Source of the DNA: CAZDGV01 sp964505195
Lineage (GTDB): Bacteria > Bacteroidota > Bacteroidia > Chitinophagales > Chitinophagaceae
Direction of reading: 5' to 3'
DNA: 14,121 nt
Assembly (NCBI GenBank): GCA_964505195.1
Contig: CAZDGV010000036.1
Coordinates: 1-14,121 of the forward strand
Shown here: positions 14,114 through 14,121 of the stretch, in pieces
Position numbering within the stretch: position 1 is the first letter of the stretch
How the letters are laid out: every line of letters starts with the position of its first letter
Notes under the pieces: generated by a model
Told to the model about the DNA's origin: nothing
The model's database searches: none
Seen by the model: the letters and a program-made list of their open reading frames with translations, nothing else
Made by a program: the position numbers and the translations under genes

Positions 14114-14121
14114 ATTGTGCG

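Overview
The window looks like chromosomal core sequence from a Bacteroidota bacterium, most likely of the Chitinophagaceae or a close relative (family placement is inference from remembered protein similarity). Three signs support the phylum: a protein with a type IX secretion sorting tail; recurring promoters of the Bacteroidota form TTG-N20..23-TAnnTTTG (three share the exact -7 box TATCTTTG); and several phylum-typical proteins, including the ~400-residue form of IspH, an Alvin-type ferredoxin beside a LuxC-like acyl-CoA reductase, and a PASTA-repeat membrane protein after Ddl.

Layout, left to right. (1) 1-492: the 3' end of a ClpC-type unfoldase gene and its terminator. (2) 534-1428: cmk with its own promoter and a hairpin-rich 3' region. 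(3) 1282-1620: a 339-base gene-free leader rich in inverted repeats, then a secreted T9SS cargo of unknown function (1621-3102), convergent with ispH (3129-4358, minus). (4) 4462-5748: a cytoplasmic GH13 amylase-like enzyme, divergent from ispH and closed by a bidirectional terminator shared with an htrA/degQ-type periplasmic protease (5801-7288, minus). (5) 7436-8849: a LuxC-like acyl-CoA reductase (minus) and a 2[4Fe-4S] ferredoxin (plus), transcribed apart from overlapping, face-to-face promoters in a 64-base gap. (6) 9073-11234: a plus-strand run of ddl, a PASTA protein with no usable ATG, and a rhodanese-like protein, probably an operon. (7) 11240-13902: a TonB-dependent outer-membrane receptor (minus) preceded by a TPP riboswitch and a good promoter, hence probably a thiamine-compound importer. 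(8) 13968-14113: an initiator tRNA-fMet gene with its own promoter and terminator.

Most genes serve housekeeping: protein quality control (ClpC, HtrA), nucleotide metabolism (Cmk), isoprenoid synthesis (IspH), cell-wall precursors (Ddl), vitamin uptake (TonB receptor) and translation initiation (tRNA-fMet). No mobile element, CRISPR array, phage gene or defence system was seen. The points most worth a second look are the interlocked promoters of the reductase/ferredoxin pair, the start region of the PASTA gene, the riboswitch-controlled solitary receptor and the structured leader before the T9SS cargo.
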